Shown here in pieces: positions 61,714 to 64,000 of a stretch of 64,000 bases of DNA (positions are counted from its first letter, which is position 1; every line of letters starts with the position of its first letter). The position numbers were made by a program, and so were the translations under genes. Below the pieces are notes generated by a model that saw nothing but the letters and a program-made list of their open reading frames with translations, had not been told where the DNA came from and did not search any database. Source of the DNA: Campylobacter_A concisus_Y (GTDB taxonomy: Bacteria; Campylobacterota; Campylobacteria; Campylobacterales; Campylobacteraceae); assembly GCF_902460415.1 (NCBI RefSeq), contig NZ_CABPTY010000004.1, positions 62,001 through 126,000 on the forward strand. Direction: 5' to 3'.

Positions 61714-61785
61714 TTTTTCTCCTTATTTTTAAAATGTGGCAATTATACAAATTAAATTTAAATTTTATCTAAATAATAAATTTTA

Positions 61786-62127
61786 TTATAAACTAATATT
61801 TTCTATTAGTTCTAAATTTTCATTTTTTATGACGAGCAAATCGACTTGAAAATCTCTATTTGGCTCATTTTTCATCATATAAAAATTTATAGTTTTTAAA
61901 ATTTTTATATATTTTGCCTTATTTAGCCGGTATTCTGCTTCGTATTCTCCGCTAGTTGCTTTTACCTCTATAAAGTGCAAAATTTTATCTCTACTTAGTG
62001 CGATAATGTCGATCTCGCCAAATTTAGAGTGAAAATTTCTCTCTAAAATGACAAAACCAAGCTTTTGTAAAAATTCGCACGCCCTATCTTCTGAGCTTTT
62101 GCCAAAGAGATACTCTTTTAGTCCCAA
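61786..62127 (-). CDS. YraN/UPF0102 family protein
   Basis: 113 residues, predicted endonuclease-like fold: ACEFLQKLGFVILERNFHSK, GEIDIIALSRDKILHFIEVK with Glu-Asp-Glu-x-Lys arrangement. Function unknown. Starts 2 bases before the hom stop boundary, as in C. jejuni. Confidence 0.88.
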   Translation of the reverse strand: MGLKEYLFGKSSEDRACEFLQKLGFVILERNFHSKFGEIDIIALSRDKILHFIEVKATSGEYEAEYRLNKAKYIKILKTINFYMMKNEPNRDFQVDLLVIKNENLELIENISL

Positions 62128-62128
62128 G

Positions 62129-63391
62129 CTACTCCTCGATCCTCATCATAAATGGCTCTTCTTTTATATACTCTTGCTCTTTTAAAATTTCAATTGTCCT
62201 TCTTACATCAGCCTCAAGACTCGTATGTGTCGTAAAGAACAATACCGCAAATTCGCTCTCATCTTTTGGTTTTTGAAGTATGCTATCAATCGATAAGTTA
62301 TTTTCACTCATTAAATTTGTAATCTTTGCTAGTACACCCATTTTATCTTCGACTTTTAACCTAAAGTAGTACTTCGTCTTTATCCTGTCGCGGTCAAGTA
62401 GCTCAAGCGTATTTAATTCAAACGGTGCTTTATATCCTAGCATCGGCGACTTACTATCTCTTGCGATGTCGATGAGATCGCTGATCACCGCACTTGCTGT
62501 TGCATCGCCACCAGCTCCAGGTCCATAGTACATCGTCTCGCCAACGACCTCACCAACGACACTGATCGCATTTGTCACACCACTTGCCTTTGCTATCATT
62601 TTATTTTGCGGCACAAGTGCTGGATGTACGCGTAGCTCGATTTTACCCTCGCTTTTTTTGGCAATTGCTAGAAGTTTTATTGAGTATTCGAAATCTTTTG
62701 CGAAAAATATATCTTCAGGTGTAATACCTTGTATTCCTTCGATCAAAATATCCTCTGGATCGCCATGCACACCGTATGCGATGCTTGCTAAGATAAGAAG
62801 CTTATGAGCCGTATCAAAGCCACCCACATCAAAAGTAGGATCAGCCTCAGCGTATCCAAGCTCTTGCGCCTTTTTAAGAGCGTCTTTAAAATTTGATCCC
62901 TCGTTCATCATTGAAGTTAGGATGTAGTTGCTCGTGCCATTTAGTATGCCATTTATGCTAACGATGTGATTTGCGCTCAAGCCTTCCCTTAAGGCTCTAA
63001 TGATCGGCACGCCCCCAGCCACACTTGCTTCAAAGCCAAATGGCGTGTTTTTGGCTAAATTTTGCAAAGCATATCTGTGATAGGCAAGGAGTGCTTTGTT
63101 CGCTGTTACGACTGCTTTTTTTCGCTTTAAAATTTCACTCACAACCCTAAAAGGCTCTTCCACACCACCCATAAGTTCGACAAAAACATCGATATCATCG
63201 CGGTTTATAACGCTATTTATATCATCAGTCAAAGGGATGCCAGCATCTCTTTTTTTATTTAAATTTCTAACCACTCCGATGACTGGCACTATTTCCTCGC
63301 CACTTCTTGCTGCGATTATCTTTTTGTTTTTTAGCAAAATTTTAGCAACTGACTCGCCAACGGTTCCAACGCCCAATATCGCTACATTCAT
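62129..63391 (-). CDS. hom: Homoserine dehydrogenase
   Basis: 420 residues. NAD(P) motif ILGVGTVGESVAKI, catalytic domain GILNGTSNYILTSMMNEGSN and C-terminal ACT domain (RLKVEDKMGVLAKITNLMSE) for feedback control. Leads to threonine and methionine. Overlaps the aminotransferase stop by four bases. Confidence 0.97.
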   Translation of the reverse strand: MNVAILGVGTVGESVAKILLKNKKIIAARSGEEIVPVIGVVRNLNKKRDAGIPLTDDINSVINRDDIDVFVELMGGVEEPFRVVSEILKRKKAVVTANKALLAYHRYALQNLAKNTPFGFEASVAGGVPIIRALREGLSANHIVSINGILNGTSNYILTSMMNEGSNFKDALKKAQELGYAEADPTFDVGGFDTAHKLLILASIAYGVHGDPEDILIEGIQGITPEDIFFAKDFEYSIKLLAIAKKSEGKIELRVHPALVPQNKMIAKASGVTNAISVVGEVVGETMYYGPGAGGDATASAVISDLIDIARDSKSPMLGYKAPFELNTLELLDRDRIKTKYYFRLKVEDKMGVLAKITNLMSENNLSIDSILQKPKDESEFAVLFFTTHTSLEADVRRTIEILKEQEYIKEEPFMMRIEE

Positions 63392-64000
63392 TCAAATTCT
63401 TTCAAATATTTTTTTATATTTCTTGCTGCTTGTCTTATCCTATTTTCATTTTCGATAAGAGCTAGACGCACATAGTCGTTTCCGCCCTCGCCAAAACCAA
63501 TACCCGGGCTAACGGCAACCGATGCTTTTGTAAGAAGCTGCTTTGAAAACTCAAGGCTGCCCAGATGACTAACCTTTGGCGGAAGTTTCGCCCAGATAAA
63601 CATACTTGAGCTTGGCTTTTTAAGCTCCCAACCAGCCTGAACAAAGGCCTCTATCATCACATCTCTTCTTTTTTCATAAATTTGGCGTATCTCTTCAACG
63701 CAGCTTTGATCGCCGTCAAGTGCGACTGTGGCAGCCACCTGTATCGGCGTAAACATGCCGTAATCAACCCATGATTTTATCTTTTTAAGTGCTGCGCAAA
63801 GTCTTTTATTTCCGCACATAAAGCCAACTCTCCAGCCAGCCATATTGTAGCTTTTTGAAAGTGTATAGCACTCGACCGCAACGTCTTTTGCACCATCGAC
63901 CTCAAAGATACTTGGCGTTTTGTAGCCATCAAATGTAAGATCCGCGTAGGCAATGTCAGATATGACGTAAAATCTCTCTTGTTTTGCGATGCTTACAAGG
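63388..64000 (-). CDS. Class I/II aminotransferase (AlaC/DapL-like), partial
   Basis: The frame runs to the right edge of the window, so the N-terminus is missing. About 203 C-terminal residues are present. TLSKSYNMAGWRVGFMCGNK carries the PLP-binding Lys, preceded by FYVISDIAYADLTFDGYKTP with the cofactor-binding Asp and Tyr, and followed by a C-terminal Arg-containing segment (YVRLALIENENRIRQA). Genes at this place upstream of hom in Campylobacter are often labelled LL-diaminopimelate or alanine aminotransferase; specificity is open. Confidence 0.93.
   Translation of the reverse strand, partial: LVSIAKQERFYVISDIAYADLTFDGYKTPSIFEVDGAKDVAVECYTLSKSYNMAGWRVGFMCGNKRLCAALKKIKSWVDYGMFTPIQVAATVALDGDQSCVEEIRQIYEKRRDVMIEAFVQAGWELKKPSSSMFIWAKLPPKVSHLGSLEFSKQLLTKASVAVSPGIGFGEGGNDYVRLALIENENRIRQAARNIKKYLKEFE

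Noticed and set aside
1..64000. CRISPR arrays, prophage, insertion sequences and poly-G phase-variable tracts
   Set aside because: No regularly spaced repeats, integrase, transposase or long G/C homopolymer was seen on reading the window.

Overview
The window is AT-rich chromosomal DNA of a Campylobacter close to C. concisus. The evidence is gene order. Several blocks match C. jejuni loci as I recall them: HAD phosphatase-cadF-rpsI-rplM-addA-addB followed by the cbb3 oxidase genes and carA-DUF507 (Cj1477c-Cj1495c); fabZ-lpxA-clpX-mreB-mreC-carB (Cj0273-Cj0279); trxB-trxA-yraN-hom-aminotransferase (Cj0146c-Cj0150c). Species was not tested by any search.

Layout. 1-5880: a TonB receptor (cut by the window edge), a Tat-exported binding protein, ABC permease and ATPase, an NnrS membrane protein and a YceI-like periplasmic protein, all on the plus strand. 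5881-9109: an accessory patch holding a gene relic, a single-gene AAA-TOPRIM ATPase that looks like phage defence, and a GC-rich polyamine dehydrogenase. 9202-13095: TPR protein, RdgB, MFS efflux protein and HI0933-type flavoprotein. 13168-13853 is an assembly gap (686 N). 13988-21936: phosphatase, CadF, ribosomal S9/L13, AddAB. 22087-31048: flavin reductase, the ccoNOQP oxidase operon with FixH and small membrane proteins, an OmpR-type regulator, a cytochrome-assembly-like membrane protein, carA and DUF507. 31212-33856: a restriction-modification island inserted at the 3' end of carB. 33853-41392: the carB-mreC-mreB-clpX-lpxA-fabZ operon, read on the minus strand. 41543-47348: queH and a NikZYXWV-like nickel/peptide ABC importer. 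47521-58777: a large AsmA/DUF748 protein, tautomerase, Bcp, DsbA, IlvE, SPFH protein, HisIE, two DUF2393 proteins, a lipoprotein and PurF. 58787-64000: DUF2314-like protein, DapB, TrxB, TrxA, YraN, homoserine dehydrogenase and a class I aminotransferase cut by the right edge.

The main discovery is in the island. It carries a DpnII/MboI-type (GATC) restriction endonuclease gene whose central ~300 bp is inverted between two 19-bp inverted repeats (32456-32474 and 32776-32794, one mismatch). Both outer parts read on the minus strand and the middle reads on the plus strand. Flipping the segment on paper restores one uninterrupted 272-residue enzyme in frame at both joints. This is therefore either a phase-variable restriction switch captured in its OFF state or a gene killed by inversion. 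The companion methyltransferase, a DpnD-like protein and a HTH/nuclease-like protein are intact. The island is bounded by two copies of the last 127 bp of carB (105/127 identical by hand alignment), which shows how it entered. No tRNA, rRNA, CRISPR array, transposase or recombinase gene was seen.
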